Both the position numbers and the translations under genes were made by a program. From Hexactinellida sp. DTS-2022 (lineage: Eukaryota > Porifera > Hexactinellida): DNA of 64,000 bases. Positions 11,734-22,735 of the stretch are shown piece by piece; the stretch's first letter is position 1, and each line of letters starts with the position of its first letter. The stretch covers positions 3,224,001 through 3,288,000 of the forward strand of contig JAPNXP010000009.1 of NCBI GenBank assembly GCA_028753945.1. Direction: 5' to 3'. The notes under the pieces were generated by a model. That model saw only the letters and a program-made list of their open reading frames with translations, was not told where the DNA came from and did no database searches.

Positions 11734-12752
11734 CAGTGGCGTAGCTACGGTTTTGGGGGCCTCGGTTCAAAAGTATGTGCCGGAGCCCCTGGCCACACTA
11801 GTTCAATTAGGAGTAGAATATTTTAAGGATTGCATGCATCTGGATATAGTATTTGGGTTCTGAAATGACATTTCCTGTATTTTGTCATGACTCTTAGCGA
11901 AATGTATATTGTCAATATAATTGTAATTATTTCTAGCCGTTTCCATAACCAGAAACGATACTCTTCATGTTTCACTCAAGTAGTCTCAAAAGAAATGTAG
12001 CTATGAAGCAAAATACAATTTCAAAAATTTCAACTGACAAACAAATATATCATGTACGCTCCTTGGCCAAATTATTTAAACTACTGGAATTCTAATGGAG
12101 ACACAATAATTTTCTAACAGCATATTAAAGTCCATTTACTACTCTGAATTTACTTAAATATATTACTATATTTATGAATTTTAAAACATTGTGATTTTAG
12201 GTCATTTTCAGCCGATATCCATGAAGTGACATATTGTCCCTGCCACGTGCCACTTGTAGCACAATTGGCACAAATGGGGAATGTGATGTGGCTATCTCAG
12301 TATAAAATATTAATGATTAGAAAATTAGCACCTAGAGTTATTGGCCCCCGTGCTTTCAAATCGGAAATGATAATAAGTATATTCTAAATGCCTCATGAGT
12401 ATTTTAAATATTTTTTTAATTAGCTCATTATATAGTCAATGAGATTATCACATCTATAAAAATTCAAATTACACAAATTTCTTTTAAAAAAATCATACTG
12501 AACATATCTTTTTATATAAATAGAGAATCATCTACAAACGCAATATTATAGCTAAAAACAGTTACTGTTGTATAAATAATTTTGTGTATCTTTGGCTGGG
12601 GAGTGTATTATACTGCAAATAATTATCGAATATCCTAGCTGTTATCATGAAGTATGATTGAAATATATCTGTATAAGTGGAAATTTGGAACCCTTGGGTG
12701 GCCCCCTGGATTCTTGGCCCTGGTTCAATGAACCGCCTATTGCTACGCCTAT
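11734..12752. mobile_element. hAT-type MITE (CAGTGGCGTAGC family), long copy
   Basis: It starts CAGTGGCGTAGCTACGGTTT and ends AACCGCCTATTGCTACGCCT plus ATG. The start and end are homologous to the 455-bp element at 52803-53257. This copy is about 560 bp longer in the middle and its target duplication is not clear. Confidence 0.7.
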
Positions 12753-12785
12753 GTATACAATGAAAATCGAAGTTGATTAATACTC

Positions 12786-13110
12786 GTATTGAATATAATG
12801 CGTATAATAGGAATTGTATGTAATATGCTATCTTTCAGTACGTATTATACGCTAAATCTATGATCAATATGGATGTTTTCGAAGGAAATTCAGTAGTATA
12901 CTATTTGAATATCTTTTTGTAAATACAAGACGTTAGCAAATAATCAAATTTACTATCAGTCTATACTATGAGTCGATTAAGAATAAAATAATAACGATTA
13001 ATCCGAAAGTTTTTCAAAGCAAATTCCATGAGCGCGATATTATATATATTGTCTACATACGATACGTATTACATTATACGAATTATACGTAATACGTATC
13101 CAGTAAAATA
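12786..13110. repeat. Cluster of TACGTATTATACG-type words
   Basis: Self-complementary words such as ACGTATTATACG, TACGTAATACGTATCC and ATACGTATAA cluster at both ends (about 12790-12850 and 13050-13110) around an AT-rich middle. The layout resembles the palindromic-word MITEs elsewhere in the window, but no tips or duplication were seen. Confidence 0.45.
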
Positions 13111-13614
13111 CGTATAAAACATCTAAGATGGAATAGTAGGTAATATTATTCTACTGATCATTAATAAGTTGAGGTATAAGTACTTAAACGGACAACTCGC
13201 ATTTATTTTGATTGGTCAATTTAATTACACTATGTAAGTAATTTAATTCAGTTAATAAATTTATTTTATTAATTCAAATTAGTTGATATAACTTATCCAG
13301 TCATATATTTTGAAATATTGAACGGCAGAGCTCCCTAAGAATGTATCAATCTATTTATAAAAGGGTTAGATCATCTGACAACAAATATATTCTACACTGT
13401 TCAAAGTCCTAAATACTAACAGGTGTTTTTAATTTTGTGAAAGTAAACTAAATACGCTCAATCCTCCCTTATCCGGGCTCTCCCGTCCGGAGGGTGCCTG
13501 TAACTGGGAATTTGCTTGGATTAAAAAATCCAATGGCTAGTATATGTCAATCCCCAAAGGTATAATCGATAATTTTAGATTCATTCAATATCACAGACTG
13601 ATGTTTTTGACTAG
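13111..13614. other. AT-rich; short pogo-like fragment
   Basis: There is no gene here. A GC-richer fragment at about 13450-13560 (TTATCCGGGCTCTCCCGTCC) resembles one end of a pogo-like element, but no partner end was found. Confidence 0.4.
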
Positions 13615-14085
13615 TAGTGAGGTGGCTTAGGGCTATATTTAACGATTACGGTTACATGGCGGAGAAAAGCACCAAATTTGGCATGAGAACCTTAGGGCAT
13701 ATCGATAAATGTTAGCCTAGGAGCCCTCCGAAGATTCAATTTTTATTGTGTATAAAATAAAAAAGATGGCCGACAAATATGAAAAAGAGCGATTTTCCTC
13801 AACTTTTTTTTTTGTATCATATCCCCATGTTTAGAAACTCTATAATATTATAGGCATTAAATTGATATTAAATCGTATTCTATAGTTGTTGTGGATTCCC
13901 CAATGCTGGGGAACCCCAACTACACAGACTACATTACATTATAATTAATGTGCAGTAATTGTATTGTGTCTGATGACTAGTGGTAATTTGTGTTCCTTAA
14001 TTGTGTTGTGTTTGTATGACTAGTTGGCTATATGTTAGGAGTAACTGTATTGTGTTAGCAGATAATGGGCAGATGACTGGCAGCC

Positions 14086-14093
14086 TATATAAA
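14086..14093 (+). promoter_or_regulatory. TATA box of the transposon gene
   Basis: TATATAAA lies about 340 bases before the start codon at 14426. A purine/pyrimidine-balanced leader follows. A possible intron runs from the donor-like TAG|GTATAT at about 14176 to the acceptor TTCTCCTTTCAG ending at 14416, only 9 bases before the ATG. Position and wording fit a core promoter with a spliced leader; this is inference. Confidence 0.5.
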
Positions 14094-14200
14094 GGAGCCA
14101 GCTCTGAAGCCCAGGGAGATCAGCACGCAGTTAAAACAGCATTAATATTCTATTACTCTATCTGGCCAACTATAGGTATATTGGGAGAACCACTGGGACC

Positions 14201-14269
14201 ATGGGCGTAGGGAGGGGGGTCAGGGGAGGGAAGTTCCCCCCCCTAGTTTTAGCCTGGCTACGCCCTTGA
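14201..14269. mobile_element. 69-bp micro-MITE in the leader
   Basis: ATGGGCGTAGGGAGG at the left and CTACGCCCTTGA at the right form short inverted tips. They are flanked by CTGGGACC (14193-14200) and CTGGGACA (14270-14277). It lies inside the predicted leader intron of the transposon gene. Confidence 0.65.
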
Positions 14270-15970
14270 CTGGGACAGATCCCTAACAATACTCTCAACA
14301 TTTGTCATCCTTGTGCTATTTAGGTATATGAATTGTATACGTATTAGGGAAAAATCATTTTCTAGATCTTTATGCCTTGGCTGCTTAATTTCAAATAGAT
14401 TTTCTTCTCCTTTCAGAGTGTCAGCATGGAACTGAACTGGGAACGCTGTGTGATTTGCCAGCAGGAGAGTGGTAAACCCTTGAAGTGTCCATTGCTGAGC
14501 CCTGGATCAAGTCGTGACAATACAGATGCCTACACATAATTCCTTACCAACGTAGAACAGTTCCGGGCCATTGGTACTCTTCCAGCTGAACTATATTTTG
14601 GGAGTGATGAAACTGTTGCCAACTTTGCTTCTCATTCTGCTCCCTGGCACAAATCTTGTCACTTGAAATTCAACAATTCTAAGTTAGCAAAGGCAAAAAA
14701 GAAGAGAGAGCGCAATCATGATGATGAAGAGAAAAGGCCCAGTAACCGCAAAGCACTTGACGTTCAAAAATGTTTATTCTGCCAGAAAGGGGAAGAGGAA
14801 CATGTTCTTCATGAAGTTTCAACATTTGATGCAGACAAAAATAATCTGGAAATAATCACAGAGCTAAACGACACCCAGCTCTTGAGTAGAATAATTGGTG
14901 GAGTTCTAATTGCAATGGAGGCCAAATACCATCTGACATGTATGGTCAAGTTGAGAAATCGCTACCGTAGTCTCACTCGCAAGCTAAAACCAAATACCTG
15001 AAGACACAGATGCGAAAATGAACTAGTCTCGCGCATTTAAAGAACTCATCAGATACATTGCGGAATCTGTGAACTCTGGAACTCTCCTCTCCAAACTATC
15101 CGAGATCCATTCTCTGTATGTGAAACGTCTAGAAGAACTGAGCTTCAAGAAACTAGTCAACAAGACCAGGCTGAAGGATCATCTGCTAGAACGATTTCCC
15201 AGTGGCACAAGAACAGTAGTATGATGGAAGAAACATTGTTCTCGTTTTCAAGGAAGGCATGAGAAATAAGTTAAAGGATGCTCTGAAGACTCGAGACTTC
15301 TCAGAAGATGCTCTTATCCAGGACAAATCTGCTACGTTAGTCAGAAAAGACATCTTAAGCCATCACGGCACTCTGGAACGTGAGCCACCCCTCCCCATCT
15401 ACATTGGCAATTTGGCATCAATGTGCATGCACTGAGCAGAAGCAAGACACTCATCCAGCAGTTATACCAGAAGGGCATCAGCGTTTCCTATGACAGGATT
15501 ATGAAAATTGAGGACTGGATCGCCACTTCTACCTGTGAACGCTTTATAGAAGATGGAGTAGTTACTCCTGCTGTCTCCGGGAAGAGTTGTTCACTGTTGA
15601 CGCCACGGACAACCTAGACTACAACCGCATCTCAACCACTTCCCAAACATCATTCCATGGGACTGGAATCAGCCTTTTTCAGTTGCCTACCAAGATCAAA
15701 GCTGGTGTGAGCAGTAGGGCTGTACCGGATATCCGGTTCTAATCGGGTATCCGGCTGTATCCGGCCGGAACCGGATATGAACAACTATCCGGCCGGATAA
15801 CGGTCCCAATTGTATTTGTGTATGAATTAAAGAATAACTATATATCCGAATATAAAGTGAATTCCCATAGCTCTAGGGTCATTAACTGTCTATTTCTTCT
15901 GTCGTTCTAAAGTCTGGTACAGGTTTTCTTGTATAGATATTCTTGGAGTAGAATTTAGATAATGTGTACA

Positions 15971-16114
15971 TTGCCGGCGCCACGTATTATGAGGTGTGGC
16001 AGTAGTGGGTGTCCACTGTATAGTCTAGTGGGTGTCAGTGTACAAGCACCGCTTCATTTCCTTGAGGCAGTGGGTGTCCGGACACCCAGGACACCCCCGG
16101 TGGCGCCGGCCCTG
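15971..16114. mobile_element. MITE with CCGGCGCCAC tips
   Basis: TTGCCGGCGCCACG on the left and GTGGCGCCGGCCCTG on the right enclose repeated GTGGGTGTCC words. The flanks GTGTACAT and GTGTAATA are a plausible, decayed 8-bp duplication. It is nested in the hAT-type element. Confidence 0.65.
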
Positions 16115-16457
16115 GTGTAATAGCAGAACTAGTTGATTGAAAAATACTATGATCACCTTGTGAATTTCTACAAGAGGATTTTCTTTTATAATTTTTTGTA
16201 AATTTTTTGATGTGAATGTTTTGTGTTCTTCAGTGGTGACGTGGTATATATTTTAGGATTTACCACGTGATATATGTATTGGCATCACATTAACCACAGA
16301 GTGCTCTGAAAAAAATCGTTATTAGATAGTGAGAAATGCAACCTTTCAAGCTAATAGGAAAAGAGATCAGAAAATATATATAGGAATCGAAAATAAATAT
16401 GTTATTGAAAAGATCTTAATTACCAAAGGTGAATGCGATTGAAAGCATATTCATATA

Positions 16458-17098
16458 CCTTCCCCTACCAAAAGTATTCGTACACCAAAAAATTTCCTAT
16501 GGAAATAGTACTATATAACTCTAATATTTATCGCTAATGTATACAAATTATATGAGATGTCGCCACTTTGGTTTCAGAATCGTATTCTACGCCACCGAAT
16601 TGACCATTGTAGAAGCTTTCAACTCAATTACATATTTATTAGTTTGGAAATTATCATCCGGTGTCACCATGTACCACTTCTTCCATTTGTCCCCATGGTT
16701 CAAGATGGGAATAAGTGGTACATGGTGGCATAGGATGATAATTTTCAACCTAATCAGTAGCTAATAGAGTTCAAACCTTCTTTAAATGTATATTTCGAAT
16801 GCGTAGATTACGAATATGAAATCTAAATTGCAATATTACATGTATTTAGTGCAGGGTTTTTTTAAGGGTCTTCTTGGTGGCAAAATGCCAACAAGATTTT
16901 GGGAAGTTACACCACGATTCGCTTCGGCCGCAGCTGCTGCAGTGTTGAGTTACACCACGGCCGCTGCTGAATGACACCAAGGTCTCAACCTTAAAAAAAA
17001 CCCTGATTTAGTGTACAACAAACATTATTATTGACACACTATATTACTAACTTGTATGGGAATGCTTATGGAGTACGAATACTTTTGGTAGGGGAGTG
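16458..17098. mobile_element. Tc1/mariner-type palindromic MITE
   Basis: CCTTCCCCTACCAAAAGTAT and the complement (ATACTTTTGGTAGGGGAGTG) are flanked by TA. The middle (16620-16760) is itself a hairpin built on CACCATGTACCACTT. The 75-codon ORF here is repeat sequence. The MITE 16852-17005 is inserted in its right half. Confidence 0.8.
16852..17005. mobile_element. 154-bp hAT-type MITE, perfect TSD
   Basis: The tips CAGGGTTTTTTTAAGG and CCTTAAAAAAAACCCTG are flanked by ATTTAGTG on both sides (16844-16851, 17006-17013). It is the innermost of four nested insertions. Confidence 0.9.
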
Positions 17099-20000
17099 TA
17101 CTGTATCAATTGTGGAATCACATAAATTATTTTAGAAGCCTCCCTAAAAAACTCAACCTTAGTATATGTGCAAATTAATCAAGAATAAGCAGAACTTGTT
17201 CTTGATGTGATATTATGGTATCATTATTTAGCCGGATATCCGCCCGGATAACCGGATAATTGAGCACCGGATATCCTGATCCGGCCGGAGTAGAGAAACT
17301 CTAATCCAGTACATCTCTAGTGAGCAGACCACTTATTGCGATACCACCCTCTGGAAATGAAATTCATCCTCTTCCAGACAACTACGCCTCTGTCCCAGCC
17401 AATGCAAAGAAGACCACTGCTGTCTCGGTGCCAGAGTGTGATGTATTTAAAGACAAGGGCGGCTGCTTAGATGAGGCCAGAGAACTGGATCAAAGCTGTG
17501 TAGAGCATGCACTACCACTTCTAGAGAGAGAAGAACTCACCAGTGGAGATGCCATTGCATGGACTGCCTACTTTGCCTCTATGCAACCTCCTGTAGAAGA
17601 CCCTCCAGCACTATGTGCACTCCTTCCTCTGTTCTATGAGAAGTCCGCCACTCCTGCTATGAAAAAGTACGGCATGGATGTCGTGAGACAAGCTATCGAA
17701 TTTCTGAATCCTGGACAAATCCCAGTCACTACATTTGACCAGTCTCTGTTTACCCTGGCAAAATTTGTACAGTGGAGATGGCCAGACACTCATGGTGAGA
17801 GAGTTCATGTGGTTATGCTAGGTGGTCTGCACACAGAAATGGCCCTCTGGAGTACACTGGGTGATGTCTTGGATGGTTCTGGCTGGACAACGGCCCTCAC
17901 ACCCAGAGGTAGCATACTGTGGCACAGCTGATTCTTATCTGAACGCAGCACACCTAACTCGAACCAGGCATGCCCACCAAGTCACTCTCTTCCTGCATAT
18001 TCTCCAGAAGGAGGCTTTCATGCTAAGCGAGGGTCCCAAAGACAATGCATCTGCCATGGTCTGGAGAAACGACATGCAGAAGAAGAGTCCTACTTTCATG
18101 TACTGGGACCTGATCATGAGATATGAAACCCTAATTCTTATTTTCGTCAGGACTCACAGAGAGAAAACTTTCCCTCTGTATGTGGAGGTTTTGGAGGAAC
18201 TTACACCACTCTTATTTGCCTTGGATCATGTTAACTACTCACGGTGGATGCCTATCCATATCAGGGACATGAAGTCCTTGCTTGACACTATCAATGATGA
18301 GTTTGAAAGGTGTTCCCACTGGGTCCTTTCCAGACCACCAACAAGTTCTCTGCCATCCCATTTGATCAGGCTCACGAGCAGGAGAACAAGATTGCTGAAA
18401 GGATCGGGAGGTGCTGTTCGGCTCACACAAAACCCGGTTGCTTTTCGACGATGGATGCTCTCTGGCCCAGAGACTGCCAGACTGCTGAAGCATTCTGAGG
18501 AAGAATACCCTCATCATGATGATCCACAGATACCCAAGAACTTCCAGCACCACGAGCAGGCTGTCTCGACACAGAAGTCCTTACAGAGACACGTTACCAG
18601 CCTCTCCGAAACCATCAGAAGAATGGGCAATCCCTTCTTTGATGATTTCCCAGATTTAGTAACTCTCGACAATCGAACCTGCGCAGACGAAACCGCGGTA
18701 GTCGCAGTGCACAGCTTGGAGGATACAGGCAAGAAACAGTACCATGAATTCGTCAAGAATGTGCTTGATGTCCGCAGCCACTCCATCCATGATCCAATCC
18801 ACAGGAATTCTCTTGTGATCTTCAGGATTCATCACCGTAAGGTAACATCTAAGCAGGGGAAGAAAATCAAAGTTCTTCAGAACAATGTGTCACTCTTTGG
18901 TCAGCTATACATATCTATGCAGAACCGTGAAGGTGACTTGGCTGAGTTCATTGCACATTAATTACAGTCCTTCCCTCCTTCCCTCTCAGACTTTGGCAAG
19001 CTTCATTTACCAAACACGAAGTTTGTCCTGCTGCAATGTCTTGAGCAGCCCGGGCAATCAGAACCACCGTCAACTTACGACTGCAAAGTCATGGATGGTG
19101 CCGTCATCGTCCACTTCCTACCAACTCTTCCATGAGTATGCAGACATTGGGATTCATACCGTACCTGGAGAAGCAGATGCAGACTACCACGAGGTTGGAT
19201 GTTGTGTGGGAACATACATATCAGACAGTTTGAAGGAGTCTACCCGGGAAAAGAGAGGTAAGGGCGTGCAGGAAAATCTCAGGCAAGACGAAACTGCCAG
19301 GCAATTGGATGGACTTTTTCCGTGACCCATTGAACAAGAATGAGCTGTCGCCTTTTTACTTCCAAGGTTGAAGAGTTAAAATTGCCACCAGCCAAAGCTG
19401 TATATGTCACATCAGGGCAAGCTGTGGTGTCTATTGGTGCCAGCACCCCCATGGAAAACTGCAATCATGAAGAGGCGGACACCAGAGTTGTGGTTCACAT
19501 AGTGCATGCATTGGAGCAGGGGTCAAAGACTATTCAAGTGTATACCGTAGATACAGATGTTGTGACATCCTTGCACGCACATTCCATGATCTGATTGCAC
19601 TCATGCTTTAGCAGACATCTGGGTTGCCTTTGGCATGGGAAAAAATTACAGGTTTTCCACATAAACACCATCTGTGCAAGCTTGGTGGAGCCAAAATCAC
19701 GAGCATTACCTGTATTGCATGCATTTTCAGGTTGCGACACACCCTCTGCCTTGAACGGCAAGAAGTCAGTTTGGCAGGCCTGGCATGTTTATGAAGACAT
19801 CACAGAGCATTTGTGTATCTCGCCAGTCACCCCTTCCAGCTGCTGGATGTCGACGATGACCATTTCAAAAAGATCGATAGATTTACTGTTATCCTGTATG
19901 ACAAAACCAGTCCTTTGAGATCCATCAACGATACAAGAAGGGAACTCTTCTGTCACAAGAATCGAGCAATGGACAAGCTGCCACCCACCAATGATGCGCT

Positions 20001-20332
20001 ACTCCAGCATGTCCGACGTGCAGTGTATCAAGCAGGAATCTGGACGACCAGCACACAAACACAGCTAGTGATTCCTTCTCCACATGATTTTGCCTGGACT
20101 AAGATATCAGATTCGTGCCGGTGGGTACCAGTTTGGCTGACAATTCCAGAGGCTTCCAGAGCGTGCAGGGAGCTGATCAAATGTTCTTGCAAAGGGGACT
20201 GCTCCATCTGCCAGTGTGCCAAAGCAAATCTTGACTGCTCACCACTTTGCTAGTGCAAATGTACTGTTTAGAATCTTTAGATCATATCAAAGTGTATGTA
20301 TGTAACTGTGACTGTTGCTATAGTAGTTATTG

Positions 20333-20338
20333 AATAAA
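20333..20338 (+). terminator. Poly-A signal of the transposon gene
   Basis: AATAAA lies 80 bases after the end of the CXC-motif reading frame (stop at 20251-20253) and is followed by an A-rich tract. It fits the 3' end of the transposon mRNA. Confidence 0.6.
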
Positions 20339-20490
20339 ATTTTAAAAAATTCATATCTAATTCTATAACTTTGTATTTAAGTAACATCTTCATATGATTT
20401 TTTCATCAATAGGCCCTAAGGAAGCCTCATTCAAAATATGGTGCTCTTATCCGCAATGTAACTGTAATTTCACTAAGCCACCTCACTATA

Positions 20491-21193
20491 TAGGGATCGT
20501 AGACTTCTAGAATCGTATAATTTCGTCAAAACTAGATGGCCACTATCTTGCAAACCTATAGGAAGTGATTGCTAATATTTGTCAAATTTTACATTACGGG
20601 AGCATAGTGAGGATTGGACAAAATGCAACAATAAAATGACTAGATAGTTTTCTTATATGTACACAATTTCGGTTGATTATACAATTTTTGCCGTTCATAA
20701 GATTATATTAATTAGCAATTTTACATTATAGAACATTTTAATCTCTAACAAATCAGAAAAGCAATTTATTCTACATTTCTCGACTCTTTAGTAAAAAACC
20801 TTAAATGCTAATTTATATTTATTAACTATATTTTGTTCATAATAAGAAAACCTACCTTATTTTTTATTTTGTTATGTCTATTGTACCACTAGTGTAAGAT
20901 GTCTAATTATATCAAAATACATCTATTCTTATTTTCTAGATCTCTGACATTTCTAATTCTAGTCAATAGATCACTATATAGTCTTGGCTCTTGTATTATC
21001 TCGCACCTTTATCACCGACTACTATAAGAGTATTGAGATTTTTTAACTAGTATCTAATTTGGAAACAGATTATCTATTTTTTGTAGTCTGTTAGATATTG
21101 TAGAATTGGACTCGATGAGTGCAGATAAATTTGGCTTTAGTACGCAAGTATTTTGGCATGTTTTTCCCATTTGATATTCAACTTATTATTTAG
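20491..21193. other. AT-rich; intron or flank of POLR1B exon
   Basis: No coding similarity to the missing upstream half of POLR1B could be read here. The segment ends in an acceptor-like TTATTATTTAG at 21193, so it is either intron or the flank of a truncated copy. Confidence 0.5.
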
Positions 21194-22735
21194 GCTTTTC
21201 TCCAAATTGGTGTAACTACAGATTTATCCGCAACTCACAGTGAAATAGATGCTACTAATATGCTAAGTATTCTTGCAAACCTCACTCCTTTTTCTGATCA
21301 TAACCAAAGTCCAAGAAATATTTACCAATGTCAAATGAGCAAACAAACTATGGGAACCCCTTGTCATTTTTATGACAATAATTCAGATAATCGGCTTTAC
21401 AGGATTATTACACCCCAAACCCCTATTATTAGACCTATTACTTATACACAATTTATGATAGATGAATATCCACAAGGTTTTAATGCTGTTGTTGCAGTTA
21501 TTTCTTATTCTGGTTACGATATGGAAGATGCTGTGATTATCAATAAGTTTTCTTGCGAAAGAGGTTTTGCATATGGTTGTATCTATAAGAATATCCTAAT
21601 AAATTTGATAGATACACAGAAAAGAACCCTTAATCACTCAAACCTTAAATTCGGTTTATTAGAGGGATGCTATCATGAATTTTGTCATGTTTTGGATATT
21701 GATGGATTGCCTATAGTTGGTTCTTTTCTAAAGAAGGGAATGCCCTTCTATGCTTATTTCAATACCTTTACTATGAAACAGACAATACAGTATTATCAAC
21801 ATGAAGAATGTTGGGTTGAAAAAGTGACTGTAATAGGTCTCATGAAGAGACATCAGTTAATATACGGAATCGAAAGTGTTTCCATAAAATTAAGAATACC
21901 TAGAAACACGACAATTGGTGATAAATTTGCTAGCAGACATGGACAAAAAGGAATATGTAGTAAATTATGGCCTGGTGAGAATATGCCATTTTCAGAAACG
22001 GGAATAGTTCCTGATATTTTATTTAATCCGCATGGATTTCCATCACGTATGACAATTGGAATGATAATTGAAGCGATGGCTGGGAAATCTGCTTCTGTTC
22101 AAGGTTCAATTTCTGATTCAACTGCTTTCCATTTTTCTGAAGATAAACCTGCTTTCATGGAATTTGCACAAGAACTGACGAAAGCAGGTTATAATTCTTT
22201 TGGAATAGAAACGATGTATAGTGGGCTTTCTGGCATTGAGTTTGAAGCCAATATTTTTATTGGTCCAATCTATTATCAACGTCTTAGGCATATGGTTGCA
22301 GATAAATTTCAAGTACGTACAACTGGGCCTGTTAATTTTGTGACCCATCAACCAGTTCATGGTCGGAAGCGTATTGGAGGTATGAGATTTGGTGAAATGG
22401 AGCGTGATTGTTTACTTTCTCATGGAACTTCATTTTTACTGAAAGATAGATTAATGAACTGCTCAGATAAAGCTTTGACTTATGCTTGTATCAATTGTGG
22501 TAGTATTGTTACTTCTCTCTACAATAGCATTATAAGAAACTCTGTAGATATAATTAATGTATCATATTTTAATAACAAAATCAAAAATGGCGAATTATAC
22601 AATAAGCAGGATTGGATGTGTAATATATGTCAAGAACCCGGAACCTTAAAATTATTTGCACTTCCTTTCGTTTTCAGGTTATTGATATTCGAAATGGCAA
22701 CGATGAAAATTAAATTCACTTTTCGTATTAGATAA
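21194..22735 (+). CDS. POLR1B: RNA polymerase I second-largest subunit, 3' exon
   Basis: This is the C-terminal half (about 513 codons) of the beta-like subunit of RNA polymerase I, which transcribes rRNA in the nucleolus. It is seen as FSDHNQSPRNIYQCQMSKQT, ISYSGYDMEDAVIINKFSCE, NTTIGDKFASRHGQKGICS, DILFNPHGFPSRMTIGMII, FGEMERDCLLSHGTSF and a final zinc motif ACINCG…CNICQ ahead of the FALPFVFR terminus. The frame is uninterrupted and all four zinc Cys are present. The first complete Met is at 21260, but coding similarity starts at 21194, right after TTTAG with an in-frame stop before it, so I read 21194 as a phase-0 splice acceptor. Upstream exons (protrusion, lobe, fork) were not found within the window. 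Either a long intron full of transposons lies upstream, or this is a truncated copy. The subunit choice (Pol I, not II or III) rests on the SPRNIYQCQM context and the C-terminus. Confidence 0.92.
   Translation, partial: AFLQIGVTTDLSATHSEIDATNMLSILANLTPFSDHNQSPRNIYQCQMSKQTMGTPCHFYDNNSDNRLYRIITPQTPIIRPITYTQFMIDEYPQGFNAVVAVISYSGYDMEDAVIINKFSCERGFAYGCIYKNILINLIDTQKRTLNHSNLKFGLLEGCYHEFCHVLDIDGLPIVGSFLKKGMPFYAYFNTFTMKQTIQYYQHEECWVEKVTVIGLMKRHQLIYGIESVSIKLRIPRNTTIGDKFASRHGQKGICSKLWPGENMPFSETGIVPDILFNPHGFPSRMTIGMIIEAMAGKSASVQGSISDSTAFHFSEDKPAFMEFAQELTKAGYNSFGIETMYSGLSGIEFEANIFIGPIYYQRLRHMVADKFQVRTTGPVNFVTHQPVHGRKRIGGMRFGEMERDCLLSHGTSFLLKDRLMNCSDKALTYACINCGSIVTSLYNSIIRNSVDIINVSYFNNKIKNGELYNKQDWMCNICQEPGTLKLFALPFVFRLLIFEMATMKIKFTFRIR

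Larger units (their letters stand above)
15715..17319. mobile_element. hAT-type element with CCGGATATCCGG words, 8-bp TSD
   Basis: The tips TAGGGCTGTACCGGATATCC and the complement of …CCAGTACATCTCTA are flanked by GTGAGCAG (15707-15714, 17320-17327). Both subterminal regions carry repeated CCGGATATCCGG/CCGGCCGGATA words (15725-15800, 17230-17290). No transposase was found. It splits the host transposon's coding region and itself holds three further small insertions (15971-16114, 16458-17098, 16852-17005). Confidence 0.9.
14426..20253 (+). pseudogene. Transposon protein: zinc motifs, PIN/XPG-like, CXC
   Basis: The frame opens with MELNWERCVICQQESGK, a Cys-pair motif. An in-frame TAA follows at 14537, then FGSDE, SCHLKFNNSKLAKAKKKRE and a second Cys pair CLFCQKGEEEH (14663-15001). 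The middle is broken by the insertion at 15715-17319 and by frameshifts, but resumes with FLNPGQIPVTTFDQSLF and GGLHTEMALWSTLGD (17320-17931), then a long frame (17822-18961). The 3' part carries NHEEADTRVVVH, YTVDTDVV and HAFSGCDTPSALNGKK, acidic motifs in the order found in FEN1/XPG-type (PIN-like) nucleases. It ends in a Cys-rich CSCKGDCSICQCAKANLDC like a CXC (tesmin/TSO1) DNA-binding motif. I recognise this layout as a multicopy invertebrate family. At least three stops and several frameshifts make it dead. Confidence 0.8.
13615..20490 (+). mobile_element. 6.9-kb DNA transposon, nuclease/CXC (Academ-like?)
   Basis: TAGTGAGGTGGCTTAG at 13615 is mirrored at 20475-20490. Similarity continues inward for ~65 bp (…TTACATGGCGGA…AGCACCA against the complement of TGGTGCTCTTATCCGCAATG). 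Between them lie a TATA box, a probable leader intron, one long broken coding region (14426-20253) and a poly-A signal (20333). Without the nested insertion at 15715-17319 the element would be about 5.3 kb. The exact tips and the duplication are uncertain (TA or none). The encoded protein suggests the Academ group, known for XPG-type nuclease domains; that is a tentative family call. Confidence 0.75.

Noticed and set aside
11564..11863. ORF with protein similarity to an ORF at 52720-52950
   Set aside because: The similarity comes from the shared CAGTGGCGTAGC MITE sequence; the frames run across the element edge into unrelated flank, so they are not a gene family.
21260..22735. POLR1B segment as a processed retrocopy
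   Set aside because: No poly-A tail follows the stop, no duplication flanks it, and coding starts at a splice-acceptor-like site; an exon is the better reading, though a partial duplicate remains possible.
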